This document shows positions 11,161-20,928 of a stretch of 64,000 nt of DNA, in pieces; position 1 is the first letter of the stretch, and every line of letters starts with the position of its first letter. A program made the position numbers and the translations under genes. Source of the DNA: Diphasiastrum complanatum. Taxonomy: Eukaryota; Streptophyta; Lycopodiopsida; Lycopodiales; Lycopodiaceae. Below the pieces are notes generated by a model. It did not search any database, had not been told where the DNA came from, and saw only the letters and a list, made by a program, of their open reading frames with translations. Where the stretch lies: assembly GCA_029204225.1 (NCBI GenBank), contig CM055097.1, positions 34,598,804 to 34,662,803 of the forward strand. The letters run 5' to 3'.

Positions 11161-12747
11161 ATGACGAAACCGGAAGCACCGCATACAGAATTACTCATGA
11201 ATATTTTGTCTAGCAAGATCAATATTTCATTGGGAGAGCTCCTAAAGTTGGTGCCAAAAGCAAAAGAAGTCTTAGCGCAAAAGTTAGCTCAAGAAGAATC
11301 AGAAGACCATCAGGATCCGCTCTTTTGTGCTGGATTTGAAGAATCTAACGATGTACTACATGTTGGAGCAGCTTGGAAAAGTGAACAAAAGAATATTATT
11401 CTGCCAATACAACATAGACAATTTTCTAAAGAAGCAGCCGTGATAGACGGCGGTTCAGGAGTTAACCTGATTTCTACAAAGCTATGTACAAAATGGGGCC
11501 TTACAAAGATTAAGCCTGCTACTTTTGCTATTAAGTTAGCTGATCAAACGATGGTTCGTCCACAAGGAATGGTGGAAGATATACCTGTCAGGATTGCAGG
11601 AGTACAATTCGTCATTACTTTCGTCGTGATGGACTTACCAGAAGCACCAAATGTCTACCGAGTTATCTTAGGACGTCCATGGTTACGAGTTGTGCAAGTA
11701 ATTCATAACTGGGGTACCGGCAAAATCACTTTTGAAAATCATGAATGGGCAGTTAAAATTGATCCTACGACTTGGACTATCAGGTCAATGGTTCAAAAAG
11801 CGGATGCCGATTCATCAACAACGGATCACACTTGTGATCAACTAGAAAAAAAATTGGGAGTTCACTACGATTCTCAAACGGATATCGTCAATTGGAACGA
11901 AGCTCTTGCAACAATTGATTGTATAGCAGGATATATGTGTCGACAAGATATTCAATCAGAGATGAGCAAGATTTCCTTGTTAGATCAAACTTTGGATACG
12001 CCAATCATGTTTCCACTAAATGTGTTGAATGTAGCCTGGATATCAACGGAACCTATACCAGATCCAATTGAGGATGATCTCATACCAATGAGCCATGCCT
12101 TAACTTATGATGGCAATGCAGAACTTACGGATGAACAGATTCTACATCGTATGGATCCGACTAAATTTGGAGTGCATAATGTTCCTGATGAACCAACAAT
12201 CAAATCGCCCCAAGCAGTTATATTGAAGGGAGACAGGATGACAGGTTCGATGACGAAGAAACAAGCAAAGCAACATTATAATACGGTCCTGAAATGGGAA
12301 AATCCCCCTCAAAATATTGATTTAAAGGAAGTGCCACTTCTATTGGATAAAGACAAAGGAAAAGTCAAGAATGATTCTTCAAGTCAGATCTCCAGCAAGA
12401 CATCATCATCTAGGAAGTCTTCACCTCAGAAGAAAGATTTATCATCCCGGAAGTCATCACCTCCACGATCAATTCCTGCTAAGAAGACTAAACGAAGATC
12501 CAAGACAAGTCCTTTCGAAAAAGAACAAGCAAATGTAGTCCAGCATGATATGCTAGAGCATTTTAAACGTTATACACTGGATGATGTGGTTATCATGTTA
12601 CCTAAAGCACATCGTGAACCTGAAGAACAAATGTCGGAATCTAAAGAGGTTTACGATGGCCCAGCTAGGACGCAACCAATGAATCTTGCAGGACCAGGAG
12701 AACAAGAAAATATTGTACAAGTGGGATCACAACTTACTCCTGAATAG
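11161..12747 (+). CDS. G1 protease-containing ORF (front of pol)
   Basis: A 528-codon ORF. The retropepsin-like active site is AVIDGGSGVNLIS, with the catalytic Asp at residue 96 (codon 11446-11448); DGGS rather than DTGA is seen in many plant gypsy elements. A conserved YRVILGRPWLR block follows near residue 170. The C-terminal third is a Ser/Lys/Arg-rich linker (about residues 395-455), then a YTLDDVVIMLPKAH block also present in G2 and in the fragment at 31134-31319. The ORF ends at TAG (12745-12747), where G2 has CAG in the same place, so the stop is a mutation inside the gag-pol polyprotein. The ATG at 11161 may not be the native start because gag is deleted. Confidence 0.85.
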   Translation: MTKPEAPHTELLMNILSSKINISLGELLKLVPKAKEVLAQKLAQEESEDHQDPLFCAGFEESNDVLHVGAAWKSEQKNIILPIQHRQFSKEAAVIDGGSGVNLISTKLCTKWGLTKIKPATFAIKLADQTMVRPQGMVEDIPVRIAGVQFVITFVVMDLPEAPNVYRVILGRPWLRVVQVIHNWGTGKITFENHEWAVKIDPTTWTIRSMVQKADADSSTTDHTCDQLEKKLGVHYDSQTDIVNWNEALATIDCIAGYMCRQDIQSEMSKISLLDQTLDTPIMFPLNVLNVAWISTEPIPDPIEDDLIPMSHALTYDGNAELTDEQILHRMDPTKFGVHNVPDEPTIKSPQAVILKGDRMTGSMTKKQAKQHYNTVLKWENPPQNIDLKEVPLLLDKDKGKVKNDSSSQISSKTSSSRKSSPQKKDLSSRKSSPPRSIPAKKTKRRSKTSPFEKEQANVVQHDMLEHFKRYTLDDVVIMLPKAHREPEEQMSESKEVYDGPARTQPMNLAGPGEQENIVQVGSQLTPE

Positions 12748-13735
12748 TATCAAGCACTCCGTTTGCTACTTATTAAGTATCAAGATTGTTTTGCATGGAC
12801 TTATCAAGATTTGAAGGGTATTCCGACATCAGTCATTGAACATACCATACCTTTAGTACCTGATGCAGTACCAAAGGTTACAAAGTTCTATCACTGTAAT
12901 CCTAATGTGGCAGATCTGATAAAGAAAGAACTTTAGAGATTGCTTGACGCTGATGAGATCGAGCATACAGAATAAATTTCACCGATTGTCATTGTTCCTA
13001 AGAAAAATGGGAAATTGCGAATCTGTGTGAATCTCAAAGCATTGAATAAAGTGACATGGAAGGATCACTTTCTGTTATCTTTTACTGAAAGCATTTTGGA
13101 TCGCCTTGTTGGAACAGAAGCTTATAGTTTCCTGGATGGATTTAGTGGTTACAACCAGGTTAAGATTGCACCTGCCGATCAACACAAAACTGCTTTTGCA
13201 ACAGAATGGGGCACCTATGCTTACAAAGTAATGTCGTTTGGACTCTGTAATGCACCAAGTTCATTCCAAAGAGTAATGCAATTTGCCTTTAAAGATTATC
13301 TGCAGAAATTTCTTGAAATTTACTTGGACAACTTGGGAGTTCATAGTACAGATACAGACCACCTGGATTGATTGGAGAAAGTCTTTGAAAGATGCCGCAA
13401 ATATCAGATTTCTCTAAATCCAGAAAAATGTTAGATTTGGGTTTCTCACGGAGTGGTGCTTGGACATGTGATATCAAGACATGGTATTGCCACCGATTAC
13501 TCTAAGATCAAAGTTATTGTGGAATTGCCACCGCCAGCAACAATTCGAGGAGTTTATGTGTTTATGGGTCATGCGAACTACTATCGAATTTTTATTATCT
13601 TCTTTGAGGATTTAGCACGACCTATATACAAATTAACTATTGTTCCTATTTGGACAGTAGAGGCGTTAGAAGCCTTTGAAAAGTTAAAAAAAGCATTATC
13701 TCAGCACAATACTACGTTCTCCAGATTGGACATTA
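12748..13735 (+). pseudogene. G1 reverse transcriptase, broken
   Basis: In the same frame as the protease. Blocks in order are CFAWTYQDLKGIP (near 12790), PIVIVPKKNGKLRICVN (near 12990), DGFSGYNQVKIAP (near 13140), SFGLCNAPSSFQRVM (near 13240) and the catalytic box near 13318-13332, which reads YLDN where the family has YLDD. Stops fall at about 12934, 12973, 13369 and 13432. G2 keeps sense codons at two of these (CGG for the TGA at 13369, CAG for the TAG at 13432). A small indel at about 13705 shifts the frame. The enzyme cannot be functional. Confidence 0.92.
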
Positions 13736-14206
13736 GAGTTTCATGTTCATACAGACACCTCAAAATATGCCATTGGATCAGTTTTGACGTAGCCAGGTGA
13801 CTATAAGAAGGATTATCCTATACGATTTGCAAGTAGACAACTTACAGATCCAGAGAAGAATTATTCAACAACAAAACGTGAAGCGTTAGCCATGATTTTT
13901 TCTGTTCGGAAATTTCGTCACTATCTCATGGAAACGCACTTTGCATTATATACGGATCATCAACCGTTACTTTACTTGGTAAATAAGACGTGTAATACTG
14001 GACGTATTGCAAGATGGTTATTATTATTGACTGAATTTGACTTTTGAATTGTGGTCAGAAAGGGGAAGCAACATTTTCTAGCCGATCACGTTTCACAAAT
14101 TGAATCTGCACCAGTTAATACTGAAGTGGATGATGAACTGCCAGATGCTACGTTGTTCTATGTTGAAGCAGTTCCTGAGTGAGCGGCAGATATTGTTGAG
14201 TACCTG
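13736..14206 (+). pseudogene. G1 RNase H, broken
   Basis: The frame is shifted relative to RT. The three acidic blocks are present: HVHTDTSKYA near 13742, TTKREALAM near 13870 and LYTDHQPLLY near 13950. Stops occur at about 13791 (TAG, probably from CAG), 14045 (TGA) and 14180 (TGA). RNase H would remove the RNA strand during reverse transcription. Confidence 0.9.
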
Positions 14207-15449
14207 ATGCTAGGACAACCGAATGACTCTTTGACAAAAGTACAGAAAAGACAATTGATTCATAAGGCTCAACCTTATCAATTAATTGTAGGACAATTGC
14301 ATCGTCGTGGATCAGATAATATTTTACAAAGATGTGTTTTACTGCATGAAGTACCAGATCTAATCATGTTTTCACATGATGGCATGGGTGGAGGACACTT
14401 CTCTACATATATTAATGTTCGCAAACTTTTGCAATCCAGTTGGTGGTGGCCTATGTTTCATAAGGACACAGAAAATTTTATTCAGACATGTGATGTCTGC
14501 CAGCGAGCACAACGGCCTACTCGATAGAATTATGAACCCTTACATCCGGTTTCATCGCAAGCACCATTTGAAAAATGGGAACTGGATTATGTTGGTCCTA
14601 TTCATCCCGCTGCTCAAGGATCTCAAGCTCGCTACATTATCGTCGCAACTGATTATATGACCAAGTGGGTTGAAGCCAAAGTTGTCAAAGTAGCTGATGC
14701 AAAATCTACAGCTAAGTTTCTATATGAAAATATTATAGTCAGATTTGGATGTCCGATCGAAATTGTCAGTGATCGGGGTACACACTTTGTTAATCAAACA
14801 ATAAAGTGTTTACTGAAAGATTTTTTTTGTTATATACAGATTTAGTACTCCCTATTATCCCAGAGGAAATGGCCAAGCTGAATCTTCCAATAAGATTCTC
14901 TGCACCATTATGACAAAGATAGTTGAAGCGAGTCAGTCTAATTGGGAACATAAACTGTATGCAGCATTATGGGCATTCAGAACTGCTTATAAAAATAGTA
15001 CAAATCAAACACCTCTTCAACTGGTTTATGGTCAAGATGCTATTATGTCAATTGAATTCTTAATCCCATCTTTACGCATAATAACAATGGAACGATTAAA
15101 TGATGACCAGTCTTTACAACTTTGCCATGATGCGTTGCACAAATTATGTGAAACCCGATTGATGGCAGTTCATGCCTTAGCAGCAGAGAAAGCCCGTCGC
15201 AAGGCATGGCACGATCGGCGATTGCATAAGAAAGATCTGGAAGCAGGAGATCTTGCATTGATGTACAAAACCAAGCTGATCAAGGGTAAGTTGAAGTTTA
15301 TTGGGGAAGGCCTGTATAAAGTGAAGAAAATCCTGAACTATGGTGCAGTAATTCTTGAGCACTTGGATGGGAAACGATTTAATACTCTAGTAAATGACAG
15401 CCGATCACGCAAGTTTCGACAGCCTGCTCCGCCAGTTCAGCAAGCCTGA
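14207..15449 (+). pseudogene. G1 integrase, broken by a poly-T frameshift
   Basis: The zinc-binding HHCC region (MFSHDGMGGGHF then CDVCQRAQ) covers about 14365-14515. The core has ELDYVGPI, EIVSDRGTHFVN (near 14760) and GNGQAESSNK (near 14865), so all three catalytic acidic residues (D, D, E) are visible. A TAG at 14525-14527 interrupts the zinc domain/core junction. A run of eight T at about 14819-14828 shifts the frame. The C-terminal part (14910-15449) ends with a GDLALMYKTKLIKGKLKFIGEGLYKV block, typical of a gypsy integrase tail without a chromodomain. Confidence 0.92.
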
Positions 15450-15908
15450 TCTCAATATATTTTTTCATTTTATTTGTTTTCAATTTTTTGTTTTCAGTAT
15501 TTAATTTGCTGACTTTATTTGGAAAAAGACAGTTGAAAAAAAAAATAAGGGAAGACTGATGAGCAAAAGTCAGGAAGTCATCAGCACAAGAAACAGAAGC
15601 ACAGTATTTTTATGGAAAATGACTTAGAAAACCACTGTTTTGGGCTGATTTGGCCAATACAGTATCAAAAACCTTCGCTGAGCTTTCAGACTGTACATCC
15701 ACCCTTGATTTATCTAAATTGAGGTGGGCGAAGGTCTCTGACAAGAGAAAATTCAATTTTTGAGTCAGGCGAATGTTCAGTAATATGCCATTTTGGGAAC
15801 CTTCGCCGAGCATCATAACAACATTATGAACCTTCGCTGACCTGCTAGATGATCTTAAAATGTCAAAATTAGGTTGTCCATAGGTTCAGATTGTGGAAAA
15901 AAACATTT
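15450..15908 (+). other. Spacer between G1 pol and ORF3 with recurring CTTCGCYGA motif
   Basis: Non-coding spacer. ACCTTCGC-type motifs recur at about 15669, 15799 and 15829, with inverse forms (GGCGAAGGT, GGCGAATGT) at about 15727 and 15769. The same motif recurs in the leader of G2 and in the leader at 29340-30110. Its position before ORF3 suggests a leader-like role, which is inference. Confidence 0.5.
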
Positions 15909-17604
15909 ATGACAGTACGAGGATATTTTTGAAGAAAAAGAGACTTTGCACCTATTCCACGCCTACCACGGACAGTACCATCAGGGTCTCCTGTGGCTAC
16001 CACCTCCACAACTGTCGATTCTGGTGATGCTCTCGGGTTAGTTTCAAGCCTTGGGCAAGTGATCCAGTCTATGCTGGGGTTAGAGTTGCCTCGATATCCG
16101 CAAACCCTCCAACAGAGGCCGAATGTCAACTTTCTTAAAACTTTTTAGGATTTGAACACACTCTAATCATCCAAAAGATTGTCCAGCTGGATCGAGAGGT
16201 GAAGATAGCCAAGCAACATGAAGAAAAGGCTAAAAGCGAAAAGACATTGGCCCAGCAACAAGCTGATCTCTTGGAAACCTACATCAGCTCCCTGCAAAAT
16301 GCCCTGACAACGGCACAGGATCAGGTAGATAAGGCAGTGCAAGATGCCAAGCAACAGGTGTAGCTACTGAAGGGGCAATTACAAATGGCTGAACAAGATC
16401 GCACATGGCTTCAAGGTGAATTGGATGCGACCACCCTTGAGCGTGATGCATATCTGCAAACACAAATACCCGATCATCCGGTCACACCGACGGAGATTGC
16501 ATATTTGTTCAAGAAAGTGGAAACATACAAAGTGGCCCTTCAGGGATTCCAAGACCGCTTTGATAGGTTCAAAGGAGCAGCTTCAACCGAGTTGGAAAAG
16601 ACAAAAGGGACCATCACCGCCTATGAAAAAGCCATCGCTCAAGTGTTGGAAGCCGGACCACAAATCCCCATCCCAGTCATGCTGCAATTCTCCCCTTCGT
16701 GCCAAGAAGTTGTACAGATGGATACAGGGGTTGATTTGAGCATGGACCAAGGGGGAGCTCCAGATCTAGCAGATCAACCGCCAACTATACCGGCAGTACA
16801 AGCGGGTCCATCCTCATCAAGGACAAGCCATTTATTCAGAAGGCCCATCAACATCGAGGACCAGATTCAGACCTTCTTAAAGGAGCATCCACATGAGTCC
16901 TCGCATGGTGGATGGGTTCTCAAAGTTAAGACCTCCGAGATCGAGACCGGCAAAGAATTGGACAAAATACCTGCATTGGGAGAGCAGCCGGCATGGAGAA
17001 TCACGATTTTTGAAAAAACTCCGGAATCAATTAGGAGTTACGTCGCCAACCCTCACCAGTTGCGGGTAGATCCTTATTACGTGCCAATGCCGCAAAGACA
17101 AAAATGGAAAGATTTGGAATTGGCTATGGATAAAATCACCATCCATACGCCCAATTGGCCAATCACCCACCAATCTTATAACTAGAATATGTCAGTGGAT
17201 TTTCACTGGGCCTTACAGGCATATCAGAGAGAGTATGTCCACCTTCGAATCCAACGGTGCGACAATCGGCAATGTTTGCAAAAGATCTAACTCTGTTGGC
17301 GTCAGTGGCAACCAAATGGGACGATTGCTTTCCTACCCTAGCATTTGATCCATATCAGCCGATGGCCTTAGAGCAAATCAAAGATCAGCCGTCGATTGTT
17401 TGACTGTATTTCCGTGCGGCTATGATGGGAGGCTCTTGGGAATCTCACTTCACCTCATGGACAACTTCCAAGTAGATTGCCAGTGCCCACCGTTGTTTCA
17501 TGCTGCATAATTTGGATTTCAATACTGCACGCCTTGACTTTATGGAAAAGGTGCAATATCATTTAATTAAGATTCGGTTCAAAGCCAATAAAAGTCCCCA
17601 ATAA
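15909..17604 (+). pseudogene. G1 ORF3, third ORF in the env position, decayed
   Basis: After pol a further reading frame runs to TAA 17602-17604, about 560 codons, with two frameshifts (about 16137 and 17250). Its stops (TGA near 15930, TAG near 16360, TAG near 17183, later TGA and TAG) fit C-to-T or G-to-A changes. The longest clean piece is 16385-17185 (266 codons). The front is a Lys/Gln/Glu/Ala-rich coiled coil (about 16170-16650), then a Pro-rich linker, a WVLKVKTSEIE block and a C-terminal block ending FMEKVQYHLIK. That last block aligns with codons in G2 at 44667-44940. I see no signal peptide, and no clear membrane segment in the parts I read. Function unknown; it could be an envelope-like protein, a structural protein or a captured gene. 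Confidence 0.75.
16074..16112 (-). repeat. Inverted 39-bp copy of the family's LTR start inside ORF3
   Basis: The plus strand here matches the reverse complement of the first 40 or so bases of the family LTR, best seen against G2 (44565-44603), with five mismatches in about 41 positions. It ends precisely at the LTR terminus (CCAACA). It is read in frame as part of ORF3. Confidence 0.7.
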
Positions 17605-17623
17605 CTGCATATTGCAGCAGTTT

Positions 17624-17636
17624 TGGTGGGGGGTAT
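17624..17636 (+). other. Purine-rich tract before the G1 3' LTR
   Basis: A GGTGGGGGG run lies directly before the LTR start TGTTGG. G2 has a matching TTTTGGTGGAAG at the same place. This is the usual plus-strand primer position. Confidence 0.7.
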
Positions 17637-18384
17637 TGTTGGAGGGTTTGCGGATCCCAAGGCAATCCTAACCCTAGTTAATAAGTGAGAGGGATTTGGC
17701 ACCCTGTGTGTCTAAGTCCAGCCCGATGATCACATAGTTATTTGATTAATTGGAATATTAATAAAAGGACTTTAGGTCGTTTTGCGGGACTTTTAATGTC
17801 GTAGGGCCTAAATGTCAAGTTAGTGAATAAAGTTGGGTTTCCCTCCAATTTTGATGGTTCTCACACTTTTTTAAATTTGAATAAAAAGAGAGGCAAGACT
17901 GGACCAATAGGATTCAGAGGCCCCTGCAGGGTCCTCTTCTCTACTATAAAAAGGGACCAACTCGAGTTGCTGCTCATGTTCATTTCCTCATTTCAATAAA
18001 GCAGATTGGTTCTCTTTAGAATTGGATTGATGAATGTCCTTGCTTTTCCTCTCTTTTCCTCCATTTTTCATGCTTTCTTTGGATTTTGCTAATTGTTGGA
18101 TCTGATCATTATTGGGATTGCTATTTCTTATGCTTTTTGTGAGAGAGAAAGGGAGAGAGAGAAGAGTAAGCTTTTATCATTGTTGTGGATTTAGGGTTAA
18201 TGGATGTAGTGTTAATGCTTAGTGTTAATGGATGTTAGTGTTAGATCCCGCATTCATGTTGAAATCTGAACTATACTATCGCTCTCATGGGAACGAACCT
18301 ACGCGTGACAACTAGCTCCGTCTCTTTGATACTAGATTGACTAGATCTTGGATTCAGGTTAGGCAAAGAAAGAAACCCACTACA
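17637..18384 (+). repeat. 3' LTR of G1
   Basis: Matches 10068-10824. It starts TGTTGGAGGG and ends CCCACTACA, and is followed by ATCCC and then by the interrupted RT of G0. Confidence 0.95.
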
Positions 18385-19135
18385 ATCCCTAGAAGTGGTA
18401 GATCAACAATGACCCTTATCTTGGTGAGATCAATGGCGATTTCATGTCTTGATACAATATGGACGAGAATCAAGCCATGTGCCACCCAAAACTGACACTT
18501 TCTAGGTTGAAGGAGATCTGATACTTACAACATTGAATCAACACTTTTTTCAGACGAGACAGGTGCCCAGTATTAGGCCCATGCACACATAGATCATCCA
18601 AGAAGATCTCCAAACACTTTTGCAAGGCCTCTTTGAATGTCGCTTGCATAACTCTTTGGAAGGTACCCGAAACATTACAGAGTCCAAATGACACCACCTT
18701 ATAGGCATAGGTACCCCATTTTGTGTCAAATGTTGTCTTATGCTAGTCTTCAGGTGCAATCTTTACTTGATTGTAGCAACTGAAACCGTCCAAGAAACTG
18801 TAGCCTACGACACTACTCGATCTACGACACTTTCTATAAAGGGTAGAGAAAACTCATCATTCTTTGTAACCGTATTTTGCCATTTTTTTTGGGTACTATA
18901 ACTATAGGCAATACCCATTCTATATGCTCGAATTCATAAATGAAATTGGCATCAAGCTGCTTCTGCAACTCCTGTTTGATTAGCTCTGTATAGTTAGGAT
19001 TGCAATAGTAATATCCGCTCTCCTTGGGGACTACTCCATCCACCAAGGGTATATGGTATGTTGGACTACGATTGGGGGTATGCCTTTTAAATCCTTATAT
19101 GACCATGTGAAATGTGAATAATTTCAGATCATTAA
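18385..19135 (-). pseudogene. Gypsy element G0, 5' part: reverse transcriptase
   Basis: The minus strand carries the RT front: YKDLKGIP near 19100, a YYYCNPNY block, IVIVPKKNGKIR near 18870, and FGLCNVSGTFQRVM followed by EIFLDDLCVHG near 18690-18600. The catalytic pair DD is still present here. The frame is interrupted in several places. Reading across the G1 insertion, with one copy of the 5-bp target site removed, the RT frame runs on from this segment into 10067. The two segments are thus halves of one older element. Confidence 0.9.
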
Positions 19136-20024
19136 GATCCAAAATGTGTCCCTTGATCTTTGGTTAGAAAGACAACACAATTTACAACATTGCCAATGTA
19201 GAAAAATCAACATCTACTTAATGAAAGAGATGCAAACTCAATAAGAACTTGACCAAACATCAAATATATGATAAAATGAAGTTTTTGTCTGTACAATAAT
19301 AGTACCCTACTGTATTTCACATGTGTGGATCCAAAAATAGCAAACTATGAGCATTCTACATACAAGATTGCAAGATATCATCAAGATAGTGCACCAATGG
19401 ATAGATGAACCCAAGAGAACTCGTGTATAAGCATGAGAGAGAGAGAGAGAGAGAGAGAATCTCTTTTTCCATGAGTTTACATCCTTTTATAGTAGGTCCA
19501 TGCCTCATTAATGAATCTTTGGTTTCCTTGCATAACAAAAACCCTATCAACAATGTGACTAGATTCAATGCATCTAACATTCAAATTTGAATGTGTCCAA
19601 TTTTGACCTCCTAACTTTTCCACACTTTCCAAAAGTGGTAACTCAAACAAACTTTGACTAGAATAACTTTCATAAAGTTTATCTCTAAGTCTAAAATGCA
19701 TTTTGGCCTAATATTGACAATTAACTAAAATATGACTAAAATTGACTAAACTAGTTGAAATTTCTCACACTCCCTCTTCAACTAGTTTTGGCATAGTTGT
19801 AACCATACTACAACATTAGAATGATCTCCATCCTAAGTATAGATCTCCTTTCTAAGGTTCTAAAGTATCTTTCATAATTGATATAGAGAATAGTGTTCAA
19901 ATTAGATGCTTCACTATTTCTTACATCAATTTTACACATCAAGATATAACTAGAACATGAAGAACCAAATAGAATGTGAATGAAATGATTCCTCCATGTT
20001 TCAAAATTTGAATTCTTTGGAGAA
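19136..20024. other. No recognisable gene; LTR-like leader sequence possible
   Basis: A GA microsatellite (19435-19458) and a run of short ORFs. The texture (CTCGTG, then a GA tract, then TTTTATAG) resembles LTR or leader DNA of other elements in the window, but I find no paired copy and make no assignment. Confidence 0.35.
19435..19458. repeat. (GA)n microsatellite
   Basis: About 12 uninterrupted GA units. Confidence 0.95.
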
Positions 20025-20801
20025 TTACAGCAACCAAACAATAAATGTGAGTGATGACCATTTGCTTGCTTGTCTTCTCCAACTTTGTCTTGATATGTCT
20101 CCACCATAAAACTCCATGAATGAGCCTCCGTTGCCATCTTGCCACAAGATATCATCAACACTTGATGACTTGGCCATGAATGAGTGATATAATGAACCTC
20201 CAATAGCTTCATTTCCATCAGCAAAATCAGCCAAGAATGCTAGTACAACTCCAACATCAAAATGATGCAAACCAATGTAGCTAGTTTTACCATATCTTGA
20301 CAATTTGCACACATCCACAAATAGCTCAAACATGAGATAGAACAAGTAAAGTAAACTTAAAAAACACTTGCTTGATGCTCCTTTTACTTTACTTGAGTCT
20401 TTAAATGCCCACAAAAACAGATCCAAAATATCTTTTCCAAATGACCCTCCTTTGATGCTCTTGACTAGCTCCAAATTGTCGCTTTCCTTTTTGTGTTGTT
20501 GAAGCTCTTTGAGATCAACCTCTTGATCTTCCACTTGACCATCAAAGCCATTGACTAAGAACTCTTTTCCAAATCCGTTAGTTGTTTTTTCAGCATGAGA
20601 ACCAATATTCACTTGCATAGCATCATCTACACAAGAAGATTCTCCAAAACATGTGAATAAAGCAAAGTGTGTCACTTCCACTTGCTTACCTTTCTCTTGA
20701 AAATCAAAGATATGAATATCTTCAGACCTGAACCTCTGGAAATAATCCCTTTGAAACATATGATCTAGATCTAGCAAGGTCTCATCAATGCTTGATCTCA
20801 A
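20025..20801 (-). CDS. 258-codon ORF, product unknown
   Basis: An uninterrupted ORF starting ATG at 20801. The front half is acidic with many Phe and Asp residues (MFQRDYFQRFRSEDIHIFDF). A Glu/Gln/Lys-rich segment follows (about residues 90-110), then a hydrophobic stretch CFLSLLYLFYLMFELFVDVC (about residues 145-165) that could be a membrane segment, then a Ser/Gly/Asp-rich tail. I recognise no domain. Retroelement DNA lies on both sides, so it may be a spacer ORF of an old element or an accessory TE ORF. I see no intron signals, poly(A) site or promoter that would argue for a host gene. Chance is possible but 258 codons is long for AT-rich DNA. Confidence 0.4.
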   Translation of the reverse strand: MRSSIDETLLDLDHMFQRDYFQRFRSEDIHIFDFQEKGKQVEVTHFALFTCFGESSCVDDAMQVNIGSHAEKTTNGFGKEFLVNGFDGQVEDQEVDLKELQQHKKESDNLELVKSIKGGSFGKDILDLFLWAFKDSSKVKGASSKCFLSLLYLFYLMFELFVDVCKLSRYGKTSYIGLHHFDVGVVLAFLADFADGNEAIGGSLYHSFMAKSSSVDDILWQDGNGGSFMEFYGGDISRQSWRRQASKWSSLTFIVWLL

Positions 20802-20928
20802 ATTTCCACAAAGGTTAGTGAAACAAATCCACCATCATAAATCAAAAGATAGACTCCAAACTTTCCATCTAAGTAGAGTAGGTGAAGATGAGTATAAAAC
20901 CTAATAAATCCAGCCCTATTGAGTCCAT

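Larger units (their letters stand above)
10068..18384 (+). mobile_element. Full-length Ty3/gypsy element G1, gag-less
   Basis: An 8.3-kb element with two LTRs (757 and 748 bp), a tRNA-Asp-type primer site, protease, RT, RNase H and integrase in gypsy order, a third ORF and a purine-rich tract before the 3' LTR. The flanks are GTCCC (10063-10067) and ATCCC (18385-18389), a 5-bp target duplication with one mismatch. The LTRs differ at a few percent of positions by eye plus two indels, so it is an insertion of moderate age. It has no gag: the leader joins the protease region directly at about 11130-11150, where the related element G2 has over 2.5 kb of leader and gag. It is therefore non-autonomous. 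Confidence 0.95.

Noticed and set aside
11161-12747. Reading the 528-codon ORF as a host aspartic protease gene
   Set aside because: It is followed in frame by RT, RNase H and integrase, and aligns along its length with G2. It is the front of pol.
16385-17185. Reading the 266-codon ORF as an independent host gene
   Set aside because: It sits inside G1 between pol and the 3' LTR, its frame extends both ways with decayed codons, and its C-terminal continuation recurs in G2.
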